Source: Prochlorococcus sp. AG-347-E03 (lineage in GTDB: Bacteria > Cyanobacteriota > Cyanobacteriia > PCC-6307 > Cyanobiaceae). Taken from it: DNA of 45,304 nucleotides. The stretch is taken from positions 1 to 45,304 of the forward strand of contig QCBG01000010.1 of NCBI GenBank assembly GCA_003279115.1. Direction: 5' to 3'. The notes under the pieces were generated by a model. The model saw only the letters and a program-made list of their open reading frames with translations. It was not told the origin of the DNA and did no database searches. How positions within the stretch are numbered: the stretch's first letter is position 1; each line of letters begins with the position of its first letter. Made by a program: the position numbers and the translations under genes. This document shows, piece after piece, positions 1 to 8,392 of the stretch.

Positions 1-192
1 ATTTTCTTTGATTTGTTTAAACAAGCATCTCATCTCTCTTAAATTATTTAATACCATTTCTTCAGGTTCACCTTTGTCTAGTTCAACAATAAGTTCTTCG
101 TTTTTGGATAATTTCTCTAATGCCAGTTTAATTTTGACGACATTTAAAGGACATGGAATAGATTTAAGATCCAAATGCTTTAAATGAGACAT
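1..192 (-). CDS. TusA/SirA-family sulfur-carrier-like protein, C-terminus cut by window edge
   Basis: Sixty-four codons are visible from an ATG at 192 down to the window edge, so the C-terminus is missing. The reading begins [17 protein letters not shown] and carries the TusA-type pattern: an LD near residues 7-8, a Cys-Pro at residues 14-15, then an amphipathic helix and a strand. In TusA the Cys accepts persulfide sulfur for tRNA thiolation or cofactor synthesis. Here the usual CPxP motif reads CPLN, so the second proline is replaced. The ATG overlaps the dnaJ stop codon by one base (TAATG), which implies translational coupling behind dnaJ. The family assignment is an inference from the motif. 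The role in this organism is unknown. Confidence 0.7.
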   Translation of the reverse strand, partial: MSHLKHLDLKSIPCPLNVVKIKLALEKLSKNEELIVELDKGEPEEMVLNNLREMRCLFKQIKEN

Positions 193-1316
193 TAGGATTC
201 CTTACCAAATAATTTACTAAATAGTCCACTACTAGAATTGATATTTTTATCTGAATATTGAGAGGCTAAACCCTCTAAAAGCTTTCGTTCTTCATCAGTT
301 ATACGAGTTGGCAGTTTGACCTTAACTAGAACTTCATGATTTCCTCTAGCAACTGGATTACCTAGTCTAGGTACCCCTTTATTCTCAAGTGAAAGAGTTG
401 TATTTGGTTGAGTACCACTTGGAATTTTTAAATTAACATTTCCATCAACTGTAGTAATTTCAACAGTATCTCCCAAAATAGCCTGTAAATAGCTCACAGC
501 GATTTCTGAGTAAATAGTTACACCATCTCTTTTAAGTTTTGAATCATTCTTAACCTTTATAAAAACATAAAGATCTCCAGGTGGGCCACCTTTTAAACCA
601 ACATTTCCCTCTCCAGAAACTCTTAATTTAGTACCAGTATCAACTCCTGCAGGAATATTAATTCTTAATTTTTTTCTTACTTGCTTTACCCCATTACCAC
701 CACAACTAACACATGGATCTGTAATTATCTGACCAGCTCCGTTACATGAAGGACATTCAGCTACTTGTGTGAAATTACCGAAGGGTGTTCTCGTAGCTCT
801 TCTAACCTGTCCACTTCCTCCACATGTTGAGCAAGTTTTTGGTCCGGTTCCAGTTTTAGCACCTGTACCCCTACAGACATCACATGTCTCAAGATGAGGA
901 ATTTTAATTTCTCTTTGTTGTCCAAATATTGCATCTTTAAAGTCAATATTAAGATCATATCTTAAATCATCACCTTGTTGAGGACCTCTTCTTTGAGTTC
1001 TTCCTCCTTGCGGATTTTGTCCGCCAAAGCCATTAAAAAAGGTTTCAAATAAATCTGCAAAGCCGCCCATATCGCCCATATCAGGCATTCCTGCTGCACC
1101 TCCAAGGCCTGCCTCTCCAAACTGATCATATCTAGCTCTTGTCTCGGGATCGGCTAATGCCTCATAAGCCTTACCAATTTCTTTAAATTTATCTTCAGCC
1201 CCTGGTTCTTTATTGACATCAGGATGGTATTGTCTCGCTAATTTTCTATATGCTCTTTTTAATGTATCCGCGTCAGCATCTCTTGAAACTCCAAGTATTT
1301 GGTAAAAATCAGCCAT
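192..1316 (-). CDS. dnaJ: Chaperone protein DnaJ (type I Hsp40)
   Basis: This is the co-chaperone that delivers substrates to DnaK and stimulates its ATPase in the cytoplasm. All type I parts are present in order in 374 residues: a J domain with HPD at residues 31-33, a Gly/Phe-rich linker around 70-110 ([16 protein letters not shown]), four CxxCxGxG zinc-finger repeats ([32 protein letters not shown]), and the C-terminal substrate-binding domain. Length is normal for the family. It follows grpE by 29 bp on the same strand and its stop overlaps the start of the TusA-like gene by one base, so a grpE-dnaJ-tusA-like operon is likely. dnaK lies about 33 kb away rather than in the same operon. Confidence 0.97.
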   Translation of the reverse strand: MADFYQILGVSRDADADTLKRAYRKLARQYHPDVNKEPGAEDKFKEIGKAYEALADPETRARYDQFGEAGLGGAAGMPDMGDMGGFADLFETFFNGFGGQNPQGGRTQRRGPQQGDDLRYDLNIDFKDAIFGQQREIKIPHLETCDVCRGTGAKTGTGPKTCSTCGGSGQVRRATRTPFGNFTQVAECPSCNGAGQIITDPCVSCGGNGVKQVRKKLRINIPAGVDTGTKLRVSGEGNVGLKGGPPGDLYVFIKVKNDSKLKRDGVTIYSEIAVSYLQAILGDTVEITTVDGNVNLKIPSGTQPNTTLSLENKGVPRLGNPVARGNHEVLVKVKLPTRITDEERKLLEGLASQYSDKNINSSSGLFSKLFGKES

Positions 1317-1345
1317 TAGATAATGCTCAAGTAATAATTTGGAAT

Positions 1346-2065
1346 TTATACATCTTCAGAATTATTTTCTTCTGAAGCAGTATCCTCTTCAACTTTATCC
1401 TTTTCTACTTCCTCTTGTGAATTTTGTTTACCAGGTCCCATAGATACTTTAACCAAAGCATGTCTCAGAACCTTACCTTCTAGGTGATATCCTCGCTGCA
1501 ATTCTTCTAAAATAAAATCTTCACCAAACTCTTCACTAGGTTCTCTTAATACAGCTTCATGTAAATTAGGATCAAATGGCTGTCCAACAACTCTCATTGG
1601 CGCAACACCTTGTTGTTTTAAAACTTCAACTAATTGTTTATATAATCCTTGATAACTTCTATGAAGAGCTTGAGCTTCTTCACTTTCTGGTTTAAGTTGT
1701 TGTCTTGCTCTCTCAAAATTATCAACAATAGGAAGAATTGCAGTTAAAGACTTAGAAACAAGTTGAATTTTTAAATCATCCTGATCTCTAGACTGCCTTT
1801 TTCTAAAATTATCAAAATCGGCTGAGATTCTTACATATTGATTTTTTAAAGTTTCATGCTCTTTTTCTAACTGTTCTAACCTTGCATCATTATTAGAAAT
1901 AGAATTTTTTAATTCTTCAGTATTAATTTCTTCACTTTTTTGAGAAGATAATTCATCATTTTCTGCTATTTGATCACCTGAAGATTTTTCATTTTCAGGG
2001 GTATCAGCCTGAATAGAAACATCATTTTCTTTATCATCAACGTTATCTGATTGATTTTCAATCAT
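1346..2065 (-). CDS. grpE: Nucleotide exchange factor GrpE
   Basis: GrpE opens the DnaK nucleotide pocket to release ADP. The 239-residue product has an acidic, low-complexity N-terminus (about residues 1-60, rich in Asp, Glu, Asn and Ser). A long coiled-coil helix follows, then the conserved GrpE core with [19 protein letters not shown] near residues 76-94, and a beta domain containing [20 protein letters not shown]. The tail is again acidic. The extended acidic ends are longer than in enterobacterial GrpE (about 200 aa) but are common in cyanobacteria. The ATG at 2065 is the only sensible start. It lies upstream of dnaJ and downstream of msrB, from which a GC-rich hairpin separates it. Confidence 0.95.
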   Translation of the reverse strand: MIENQSDNVDDKENDVSIQADTPENEKSSGDQIAENDELSSQKSEEINTEELKNSISNNDARLEQLEKEHETLKNQYVRISADFDNFRKRQSRDQDDLKIQLVSKSLTAILPIVDNFERARQQLKPESEEAQALHRSYQGLYKQLVEVLKQQGVAPMRVVGQPFDPNLHEAVLREPSEEFGEDFILEELQRGYHLEGKVLRHALVKVSMGPGKQNSQEEVEKDKVEEDTASEENNSEDV

Positions 2066-2110
2066 TTTTTTTTAAAATTAATATGACTATTTTCCATTAA
2101 AGTGATGCAC

Positions 2111-2133
2111 AAAACAAGTTGCGGAAGGCCGCA
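2111..2133 (-). terminator. Candidate intrinsic terminator after msrB
   Basis: A perfect 5-bp GC-rich stem TGCGG/CCGCA with a 4-base loop lies at 2120-2133, seven bases beyond the msrB stop. On the minus strand it is followed by a T-rich stretch (ACTTGTTTTG). It stands out in an otherwise AT-rich gap. The T-run is interrupted, so strength is uncertain. It would separate msrB from the grpE-dnaJ unit. Confidence 0.45.
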
Positions 2134-2140
2134 CAAATTT

Positions 2141-2635
2141 TTATTCAGGAACGAACCGTAATGCTAGCCCGTTATTACAGTATCTTTTGCCTGTGGGGAG
2201 TGGGCCATCATTAAACACATGACCTTGATGACCTCCGCATCTAGAACAATGATATTCCGTTCTTGGAACAATTAACTTGAAGTCAACCTTTGTTTCAACT
2301 GACCCTTGAATTGCATCCCAAAAGCTTGGCCATCCTGTTCCACTATCAAACTTTTTATCTGATAAAAAAAGCGGCAAATCACATCCTGCGCAATGAAAAA
2401 CACCTTTTCTTTTCTCATTATTTAATTCGCTACTAAAAGCTCTTTCAGTTCCTTCCTCCCGCAAAATATAATAAGATTCTGGACTAAGCCTAGTTTTCCA
2501 TTCATCTTTTGATAAATTCCAATCCTCTTTAGAAACGAATGTTGAAGCTAATACTTGCATGGGCTTGAAGATTATTTTTAAGATTGACATAGAAGGAATT
2601 AGAATAAAAGTTCTTCTTGAAAAAAATTGATTCAT
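2141..2635 (-). CDS. msrB: Peptide-methionine (R)-S-oxide reductase MsrB, probably Tat-exported
   Basis: MsrB reduces the R epimer of methionine sulfoxide in oxidised proteins. The 164-residue product has the two zinc CxxC pairs (C82/C85 in HCAGCDLPLF and C130/C133 in CSRCGGHQGHVFNDGP), GTGWPSFW near 99-106, and the catalytic cysteine in RYCNNG (C153). The first about 30 residues are not part of the enzyme fold. They read MNQFFSRRTFILIPSMSILK, which contains SRRTFI at residues 6-11, close to the twin-arginine consensus, then a hydrophobic stretch and a plausible cleavage site VLA-ST at about 30. The enzyme is therefore probably exported to the periplasm or thylakoid lumen. It is divergent from dusA with a 23-bp gap between start codons. 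Confidence 0.93.
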   Translation of the reverse strand: MNQFFSRRTFILIPSMSILKIIFKPMQVLASTFVSKEDWNLSKDEWKTRLSPESYYILREEGTERAFSSELNNEKRKGVFHCAGCDLPLFLSDKKFDSGTGWPSFWDAIQGSVETKVDFKLIVPRTEYHCSRCGGHQGHVFNDGPLPTGKRYCNNGLALRFVPE

Positions 2636-2658
2636 ACATTTAGATCACATAAAAATTA

Positions 2659-3663
2659 ATGAGTCTTATTCAATCTAATTCTATTAGAAATATTCATAAA
2701 TTAAGTATTGCTCCAATGATGGATTGTACTGATAAACATTTCAGAATGATAATGCGAAAAATTAGTAGTAAAGCACTTTTATATACGGAAATGATCGTAG
2801 CTCAAAGTTTATTGTATACGGATAAAAAAGAAAATTTTCTAGATTTTAATGATGAAGAACACCCGATATCCATACAATTTGGTGGCGACAATCCTGAAAT
2901 CCTAAGAGAGGCTGCGCAAATGGCACAGGATTGGGGTTATGACGAAATAAACTTTAATGTTGGTTGTCCAAGTCCAAGAGTATGCTCTGGTAATTTTGGT
3001 GCTTCTCTTATGAAAGATCCTGATAGAGTAGCAAAATGTATTGAATCTTTAAAAAACAACTGCAACTTACCTGTCACTATTAAACACAGAATTGGTGTTG
3101 ACAATGCTGATAGTTTTAACAATTTGAACAATTTCGTACGATGCATCTCAAATGCTGGTGCAGACAGATTTACAGTTCATGCAAGGAAAGCCATTTTGAA
3201 AGGTCTAAATCCAAAGCAAAACAGGACCATACCTCCACTTAAGTACGACGTAGTAAAAAAATTAAAAAAAATAAATTCTGAATTATTAATAGAAATAAAT
3301 GGGGGGTTCACAAATATCGATGAGTCATTAAAGGCCTTAAATGATTTTGATGGTGTAATGATTGGACGATCAGTATATAAACATCCCTTAAGATGGTCAG
3401 AAATTGATCAAAAAATTTATGGGATCAATACAAAGCCCAAACCAGCTTCAGATATTATATTTTCCTTAATTCCATACATTGAGAAGCATTTAAATAATGG
3501 AGGAAAATCCTGGGATATTTGTAAACATCTAATTAATTTAATCGAGGGTATCCCAAAAGCAAAAATTTGGAGAAATGATATTTCAAATAAATCTATAAAC
3601 AAAGAATTAGATATCAAATATTTACTTAAAATGACGACAAGACTGCAAGAAATGGGTTATTAA
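2659..3663 (+). CDS. dusA: tRNA-dihydrouridine synthase A
   Basis: This is an FMN-dependent enzyme that reduces uridines in the D-loop of tRNA. The 334-residue protein starts its TIM barrel with APMMDCTDKHFR (residues 18-29), the DusA variant of the family signature. It has the catalytic cysteine in NVGCPSPRV (C103), and the FMN/phosphate motifs NGGF and GVMIGRSVYKHP near residues 214-245. Length fits DusA (about 330 aa). Its TAA overlaps the stop codon of the convergent RRM gene within a shared TTAA at 3660-3663. The start is the first ATG of the frame and is in line with the family N-terminus. Confidence 0.93.
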   Translation: MSLIQSNSIRNIHKLSIAPMMDCTDKHFRMIMRKISSKALLYTEMIVAQSLLYTDKKENFLDFNDEEHPISIQFGGDNPEILREAAQMAQDWGYDEINFNVGCPSPRVCSGNFGASLMKDPDRVAKCIESLKNNCNLPVTIKHRIGVDNADSFNNLNNFVRCISNAGADRFTVHARKAILKGLNPKQNRTIPPLKYDVVKKLKKINSELLIEINGGFTNIDESLKALNDFDGVMIGRSVYKHPLRWSEIDQKIYGINTKPKPASDIIFSLIPYIEKHLNNGGKSWDICKHLINLIEGIPKAKIWRNDISNKSINKELDIKYLLKMTTRLQEMGY

Positions 3664-4112
3664 TTTTCCTCGTTTGAGGCTTGACTTTCATTAGAAACGC
3701 CCCTTTTTCTCCTACTCCTCCCACTTTCATATTCTGTATTTTCAGAAGAGTTACCATAACTTCTGTCTTCCCAACCTTCTGCTCCTGAAGATTTATTGGT
3801 GTAGGAGTTATTAGGTGCAGAATTACCACCGCCATAGCCGCCTCTTCCTCCTCTTCGAGAACCACCAGAACCTCTTGGCTCAGCCTTGTTAATTCTTAAT
3901 GGCCTACCCATAAGCTCCGTACCTTGTAAACCATCAATCGCTGTGGACTCAATTGCTTCATCAGCCATTTCAACAAAGGCAAATCCTCTTTTTCTTCCAG
4001 TATCTCTTTCAAGAGGAAGAGAACAATTTAAAACTTCACCGAAAGGGGAAAATAATTGTAAAACATCTTCACGCTCTGCGCGGAATGGCAAATTGCCAAC
4101 AAAAATACTCAC
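3660..4112 (-). CDS. RRM-type RNA-binding protein with glycine-rich tail (cyanobacterial Rbp)
   Basis: The product has a single RNA-recognition motif over about residues 1-80, with RNP2 as IFVGNL (3-8) and RNP1 as RGFAFVEM (42-49). A Gly/Arg/Ser/Asn-rich tail contains RRGGRGGYGGG, and the end is basic-acidic. This is the layout of cyanobacterial Rbp proteins, many of which are cold-responsive and bind mRNA. The start is GTG at 4112, giving MSIFVGN. No ATG is available that keeps RNP2. The stop overlaps that of dusA in a shared TTAA. A small hairpin with a T-run lies about 35 bp upstream of its start and could end argH transcription or act as an attenuator for this gene. Confidence 0.92.
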   Translation of the reverse strand: MSIFVGNLPFRAEREDVLQLFSPFGEVLNCSLPLERDTGRKRGFAFVEMADEAIESTAIDGLQGTELMGRPLRINKAEPRGSGGSRRGGRGGYGGGNSAPNNSYTNKSSGAEGWEDRSYGNSSENTEYESGRSRRKRGVSNESQASNEEN

Positions 4113-4141
4113 TTTAAACTCAACAAAAAATTTACCTTATT

Positions 4142-4160
4142 AAAAAACTACAAAAGTAGT
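4142..4160 (-). terminator. Candidate weak terminator or attenuator between argH and the RRM gene
   Basis: On the minus strand ACTAC-TTTT-GTAGT forms a 5-bp stem with a 4-base loop (4147-4160), followed directly by five T (4146-4142). The shape fits an intrinsic terminator, but the stem is short and only two of its pairs are G-C. It sits 30-48 bases upstream of the RRM start, so it could act within that gene's own leader. Confidence 0.35.
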
Positions 4161-4224
4161 CTCATAACTTTACTTTTCTATTCTACTTCAAAGAATACCC
4201 TTGTTGTAGAAAAATAATTGAGAT

Positions 4225-5604
4225 TCAAAGTAACAATTTTTTCTTCCAATTATTTACCTCCTTTTCTACCTGGTCAAAACCTGTGCCACCTTCACTAGTT
4301 CTTGACTTTACAACATTAATAGGTTCAAGATCCACAAAAACATCCTCGTCAAATTTGGGATGAAATTTCCTAAATTCATCAATTTTTAGATTTTTAAGTA
4401 ATTTTTTTCCTTCCAAGCAATATTTGACAATTTCTCCAACAACTTGATAAGCAGTCCTAAAGGGAACATCTTTTTCAACCAAGTAATCCGCTAAATCAGT
4501 TGCATTTGAAAAGTCATTTGCTACTGAATGAGATAAGTTTTTAATATTAAACTCTATGCCCTCATCAAGTAAAATAGTCATTGCTTTAATGCAAGAAGAT
4601 ATTGTCTCTACAGTGTCAAATAATGGCTCTTTATCTTCTTGAAAATCCTTATTGTATGCAAGAGGTAAACCTTTTACCATAGTTAACAAAGCTTGAAGAT
4701 TTCCATATACTCTTCCAGTTTTACCTCTTATTAATTCTGGAACATCAGGATTTTTTTTCTGCGGCATTAAGCTACTCCCAGTAGCACATTTGTCTGTTAA
4801 TTTTGCAAAAGAAAATTCATCTGTTACCCACAAAATAATTTCCTCTGAAATTTTACTCAAATGTGACATTAATAAAGCTGATGCAGAAACAAACTCTATA
4901 CAAAAATCTCTATCACTTACGGCATCAACACTATTCTTATAAATCTTTTCAAAACCCAACTCTGCAGCTGTAAAGTTCCTATCTATTTTTATTTTTGTGC
5001 CAGCTAATGCCGCAGCTCCTAATGGGGAAGTGTTGACTCTTACTCTGACTTCTTTAAACCTTTCACGGTCTCTTTGGAGCATTTCTAAATAAGCCAATAA
5101 GTGATGAGCTAAAGATAATGGTTGAGCTCTTTGCATATGAGTATATCCAGGAATTAAAGTATGAATATTAGATTTCGCAAGGTTTAAAAAAGATTTTTGC
5201 AAATCAGTTATTAAAATTTCAAGATTATCAATCTCTTTTCTTAGCCACAATCTTATATCTGTACCAACTTGATCATTTCTGCTTCTACCTGTATGTAACT
5301 TTTTTCCTGTTTCACCAATTAAGCTAATTAGCTTTTCTTCTATGCAATAGTGAATATCTTCAGAAGGAGGACTAGGAAAAAATTTACCCTCCAAATACTC
5401 AACTTTAATTGACTCTAAACCATTAATGATTTGCAAAGCTTCAGAAGAAGATAATACTTGAGCTTTGCCAAGCATTTTTGCATGAGCAATCGAGCAATCT
5501 AAATCTTCTAAAATAAGGTTTCTATCAAAACCAATTGAAGCATTAAACTTTTCAATAAAAGGGTTAAGTGAATTATCAAACCTTTTACTCCAGACTTTTG
5601 CCAT
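4225..5604 (-). CDS. argH: Argininosuccinate lyase
   Basis: ArgH splits argininosuccinate into arginine and fumarate, the last step of arginine synthesis. The 459-residue protein is the usual family length and contains HTGRSRNDQ (residues 104-112), [12 protein letters not shown], and the fumarase/aspartase superfamily signature [12 protein letters not shown] (276-287) with the catalytic serine loop. ATG at 5604 gives the expected N-terminus. The partner enzyme ArgG is in the same window at 31951-33165, so the two last arginine steps flank the origin rather than forming an operon. Neighbours are the RsbU-like phosphatase upstream (62-bp gap) and the RRM gene downstream (112-bp gap). Confidence 0.97.
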   Translation of the reverse strand: MAKVWSKRFDNSLNPFIEKFNASIGFDRNLILEDLDCSIAHAKMLGKAQVLSSSEALQIINGLESIKVEYLEGKFFPSPPSEDIHYCIEEKLISLIGETGKKLHTGRSRNDQVGTDIRLWLRKEIDNLEILITDLQKSFLNLAKSNIHTLIPGYTHMQRAQPLSLAHHLLAYLEMLQRDRERFKEVRVRVNTSPLGAAALAGTKIKIDRNFTAAELGFEKIYKNSVDAVSDRDFCIEFVSASALLMSHLSKISEEIILWVTDEFSFAKLTDKCATGSSLMPQKKNPDVPELIRGKTGRVYGNLQALLTMVKGLPLAYNKDFQEDKEPLFDTVETISSCIKAMTILLDEGIEFNIKNLSHSVANDFSNATDLADYLVEKDVPFRTAYQVVGEIVKYCLEGKKLLKNLKIDEFRKFHPKFDEDVFVDLEPINVVKSRTSEGGTGFDQVEKEVNNWKKKLLL

Positions 5605-5666
5605 ATTAATTAGTAACTTTAAGTACCTCTAATAAAGCATTTTTTTATATATGTGACAAAAAATAT

Positions 5667-7010
5667 TTATTTCAATTGAAAAATAACCATACTTGCATCA
5701 TCATCCAAATGTCTATTTTGTCCTGTGAAATCATCTAATTTTTTAAATATCTTATTTAAGATTTCTTGCGATGTATAGGATTGCTTGCATAATTTTGTCA
5801 GGGTTTTAATTAACCTTTCCTCATCAAATCTTTCGCCTAAAGAGTTAGAGGTATCGATAACTCCATCAGTGTAATAAAGAACTAAATCATTTTCATTAAG
5901 TTTAATTTCACCACAATGATACTCAGCATCTTTTTGTAATCCAAGTACAAATCCTTCTGCATCTAATTTTATAATTTTCTGATCCAAACTTTTCCAAAGT
6001 AAAGGAGGATTATGTGCTGCATTAGCGAATCTCAATTTCCTGCTTCTAGGGTCATAATCGGAATAGAATAATGTCACAAATCTATGGGATTGATCTAAAT
6101 CATTTATTGCTAATTGATTCAAATCATGCAGAATTCTATCTGGAGGAAGACCTGTAAGAACCTCTGCGCGTAGCATTCCTCTTAACATAGTCATTAAAAG
6201 ACCTGCTGGAATTCCTTTACCCATCACATCCCCTATTACCAAAGCCCATCTTGCTTTTTCTTTTCTTTTTTCTGAGATATTCGTCTTTAAGCACATAAAA
6301 TCATAGTAATCACCTCCCAACTGAAGAGCTGGTCTACAATGAGCAGCTAAGTCAATACCATAAATAATTGGGCAATAGTCTGGAAGTAATTGAGATTGAA
6401 TTTCAGCACCAGTAGAAATTTCTCTATCTACATTCTCATGCTTTTTCTTTGTTTTAATTAGATTGAAATTTTCTAATCCAACAGCTAGACAATTTTCAAT
6501 AAAATTAAAATTACTATCTTCAGTAATCGACTGACTAGAAATATCTTTGCTAAAAATGAAAATAAATCCTCTACATTTTCCTCTTGAAAGTATTTTTTTT
6601 GTTTCAATTTTATATTCTTTAAAATTTTTTTTTAAATCTTTTTCAAAATTTAGAATTTCTTTTATTTTAAAATTTTTTGAAAAATGAAATTTACTAAAAA
6701 AACTATTAATTTCTTCTTGAATTGTTAAACATTCATTGTTAGCAGAAATTTTTATATTTTCATTCCATATCGCACCCTCGTAATTTAAAGGAATAATTAA
6801 GATTATATTTTCATCAAAAATATGTTTAAAAATTAAGCAAATATAATCAAGTAATTTATCTATATTCGAAAAAGATTTTAAATAATATGCTAATGAAGAT
6901 GCAATTTCAGCAAATTTGTATTTATTTTTTAAGGATAATGTAGATTCATTTTTCAAAAAATTTTGAATATATTTGTTTGAAAATAATTTTTCTTTTTGAT
7001 TATTTTTCAC
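5667..7010 (-). CDS. RsbU/SpoIIE-type PP2C serine phosphatase with GAF-like N-terminus
   Basis: This is a predicted metal-dependent serine/threonine phosphatase of the PPM (SpoIIE/RsbU) class, which usually dephosphorylates anti-sigma-factor antagonists. The C-terminal half carries the motifs LGGDYYDF (231-238), VIGDVMGKGIPAG (258-270), FANAAHNPPLLW, YYTDGVID (379-386) and DDDASMV near the end. The metal-binding aspartates are all present. About residues 30-185 look like a degenerate GAF sensor, rich in Asn, Lys, Ile and Phe. The start is GTG at 7010. No kinase or STAS partner is adjacent, so the target is unknown. It stands alone between ftsY and argH, with about 60-bp gaps on each side. Confidence 0.9.
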   Translation of the reverse strand: MKNNQKEKLFSNKYIQNFLKNESTLSLKNKYKFAEIASSLAYYLKSFSNIDKLLDYICLIFKHIFDENIILIIPLNYEGAIWNENIKISANNECLTIQEEINSFFSKFHFSKNFKIKEILNFEKDLKKNFKEYKIETKKILSRGKCRGFIFIFSKDISSQSITEDSNFNFIENCLAVGLENFNLIKTKKKHENVDREISTGAEIQSQLLPDYCPIIYGIDLAAHCRPALQLGGDYYDFMCLKTNISEKRKEKARWALVIGDVMGKGIPAGLLMTMLRGMLRAEVLTGLPPDRILHDLNQLAINDLDQSHRFVTLFYSDYDPRSRKLRFANAAHNPPLLWKSLDQKIIKLDAEGFVLGLQKDAEYHCGEIKLNENDLVLYYTDGVIDTSNSLGERFDEERLIKTLTKLCKQSYTSQEILNKIFKKLDDFTGQNRHLDDDASMVIFQLK

Positions 7011-7073
7011 AACAAATGTAATGGATGATATTTTTAAATATTATATTTAATTTTTAAAAATTTTATTAAATAT

Positions 7074-8333
7074 TTATTTATCTGCAAGCAAAGCCTCCAC
7101 AAATTCATAACTATTAAATGGTCTCAAATCTTTTATACCTTCTCCAGCCCCTATAAACCTTATAGGCAAATTTACTTCTTCAGATACAGCTAAAGATACT
7201 CCACCTCTTGAAGTACCATCTAATTTAGTAATAATTGCTCCACTTAAATTTGCTGATTTAGCAAAACTTTTTGCTTGCTTTAAACCATTTTGTCCCTGAC
7301 TGGCATCTAAAACTAATAATGATTCAACAATTGCATCAGGAGTCTTTTTATCAATAATTTTTTTTATTTTAGCTAATTCATCCATCAAATTATTTTTTGT
7401 TTGCAATCTACCTGCTGTATCAACTAGTAGTAAGTCAACATTTCTTTTCTTTGCGGAATTTATTGCATCAAAAACTACAGCAGCTGGATCTGCATTTTTT
7501 GATTGATTAGATATAACATCAACGTTACTTCTTTCTCCCCATACTTTAAGTTGTTCTACTGCCGCAGCTCTAAAAGTATCTGCAGCAGCTATCAAAGTTT
7601 TATAATTACTTCTTGATGACAAATATGCTAACTTCCCTAATGTAGTAGTTTTACCAACTCCATTAACTCCTACAAGTAACCAGATATTTAACTTACCCTT
7701 TCGTGGAACTAAGAGATCTATACCAGAATTTTTTATTGGTTTATCGATAATTAATTTTAATTCTTGTTTTAAGAATTTTATTCCTGCTTCTCCACCTAAG
7801 ACTTCCTCGTTTAATTTTGTTCTTAGAGAACTTATGACTTTATCGGTTGAATCAATACCTACATCAGCTCTAATAAGGAGCGTCTCTAAATCATCAAGAG
7901 ATTCAGGAGTAAGAGGATCATCTCCCAATTTGTCTAATAATTCAGTAACAAATCCCTTGCGTGTCTCTTCTAATCCTCTTCTTAACTTAGTTAACCAATC
8001 AATTTCATCAATAGATATTTGATTTATTTTTTTCCCTTGAGCAGCTAATACCATTGCCGACCAAGTAAAATTGTCATCAAATTCTCCTAGTTTGGCTTCA
8101 GCAACAATTTCAGACGTGCCAAGAACCTTTTCTTGTGTGGCACTATCAAGCAAAACTTCCTTTTGATCTTCCTGCTTCTGTAATTCTTGCTTTTGATCTT
8201 CCTGCTTCTGTAATTCTTCCTTTTGATCTTCCTGCTTCTGTAATTCTTGCTTTTGATCTTCCTGTCGTTTTTTTAAAAGTGCATAAGCTTGTGCAGCCCA
8301 CTCTCGAGAATTATCAGAATCAGTATTTGTCAT
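7074..8333 (-). CDS. ftsY: Signal recognition particle receptor FtsY
   Basis: FtsY is the SRP receptor GTPase that docks ribosome-nascent chains on the membrane. The NG domain is complete: an N-domain helix bundle at about 110-200, G1 GVNGVGKTT (222-230), DTAGR (305-309), TKLDG (369-373), and the closing GAGEGIKDLRPFNSYEFVEALL. The N-terminal A domain is unusual. Residues 23-60 are four near-identical ten-residue units built on KQELQKQEDQ, encoded by a 30-bp tandem repeat, which predict a charged helix or coiled coil. Total length is 419 residues. ATG at 8333 is the start. The gene lies behind nusB with a 59-bp gap on the same strand. Confidence 0.96.
   Translation of the reverse strand: MTNTDSDNSREWAAQAYALLKKRQEDQKQELQKQEDQKEELQKQEDQKQELQKQEDQKEVLLDSATQEKVLGTSEIVAEAKLGEFDDNFTWSAMVLAAQGKKINQISIDEIDWLTKLRRGLEETRKGFVTELLDKLGDDPLTPESLDDLETLLIRADVGIDSTDKVISSLRTKLNEEVLGGEAGIKFLKQELKLIIDKPIKNSGIDLLVPRKGKLNIWLLVGVNGVGKTTTLGKLAYLSSRSNYKTLIAAADTFRAAAVEQLKVWGERSNVDVISNQSKNADPAAVVFDAINSAKKRNVDLLLVDTAGRLQTKNNLMDELAKIKKIIDKKTPDAIVESLLVLDASQGQNGLKQAKSFAKSANLSGAIITKLDGTSRGGVSLAVSEEVNLPIRFIGAGEGIKDLRPFNSYEFVEALLADK
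8156..8264 (-). repeat. 30-bp tandem repeat (minisatellite) inside ftsY
   Basis: Three complete 30-bp units (8161-8190, 8191-8220, 8221-8250) are followed by a 14-base partial unit and preceded by a 5-base partial one. Units differ only at the last four bases, which alternate TTGC and TTCC, so there is a 60-bp higher-order period. In protein this alternates Gln and Glu (KQELQKQEDQ/KEELQKQEDQ). The repeat keeps the frame, so gain or loss of units only changes linker length. Confidence 0.9.
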
Positions 8334-8392
8334 TGATATTTATAAGTACTTATTCACTAAATTTTAAAATACAATCTATTTATATCAAAAAA

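Noticed and set aside
3886..4143. 85-residue plus-strand ORF opposite the RRM gene
   Set aside because: The minus strand encodes a clear RRM with both RNP motifs; the plus reading is a shadow.
8156..8264. CRISPR-like array
   Set aside because: The 30-bp units are directly adjacent without unique spacers and keep the ftsY reading frame.
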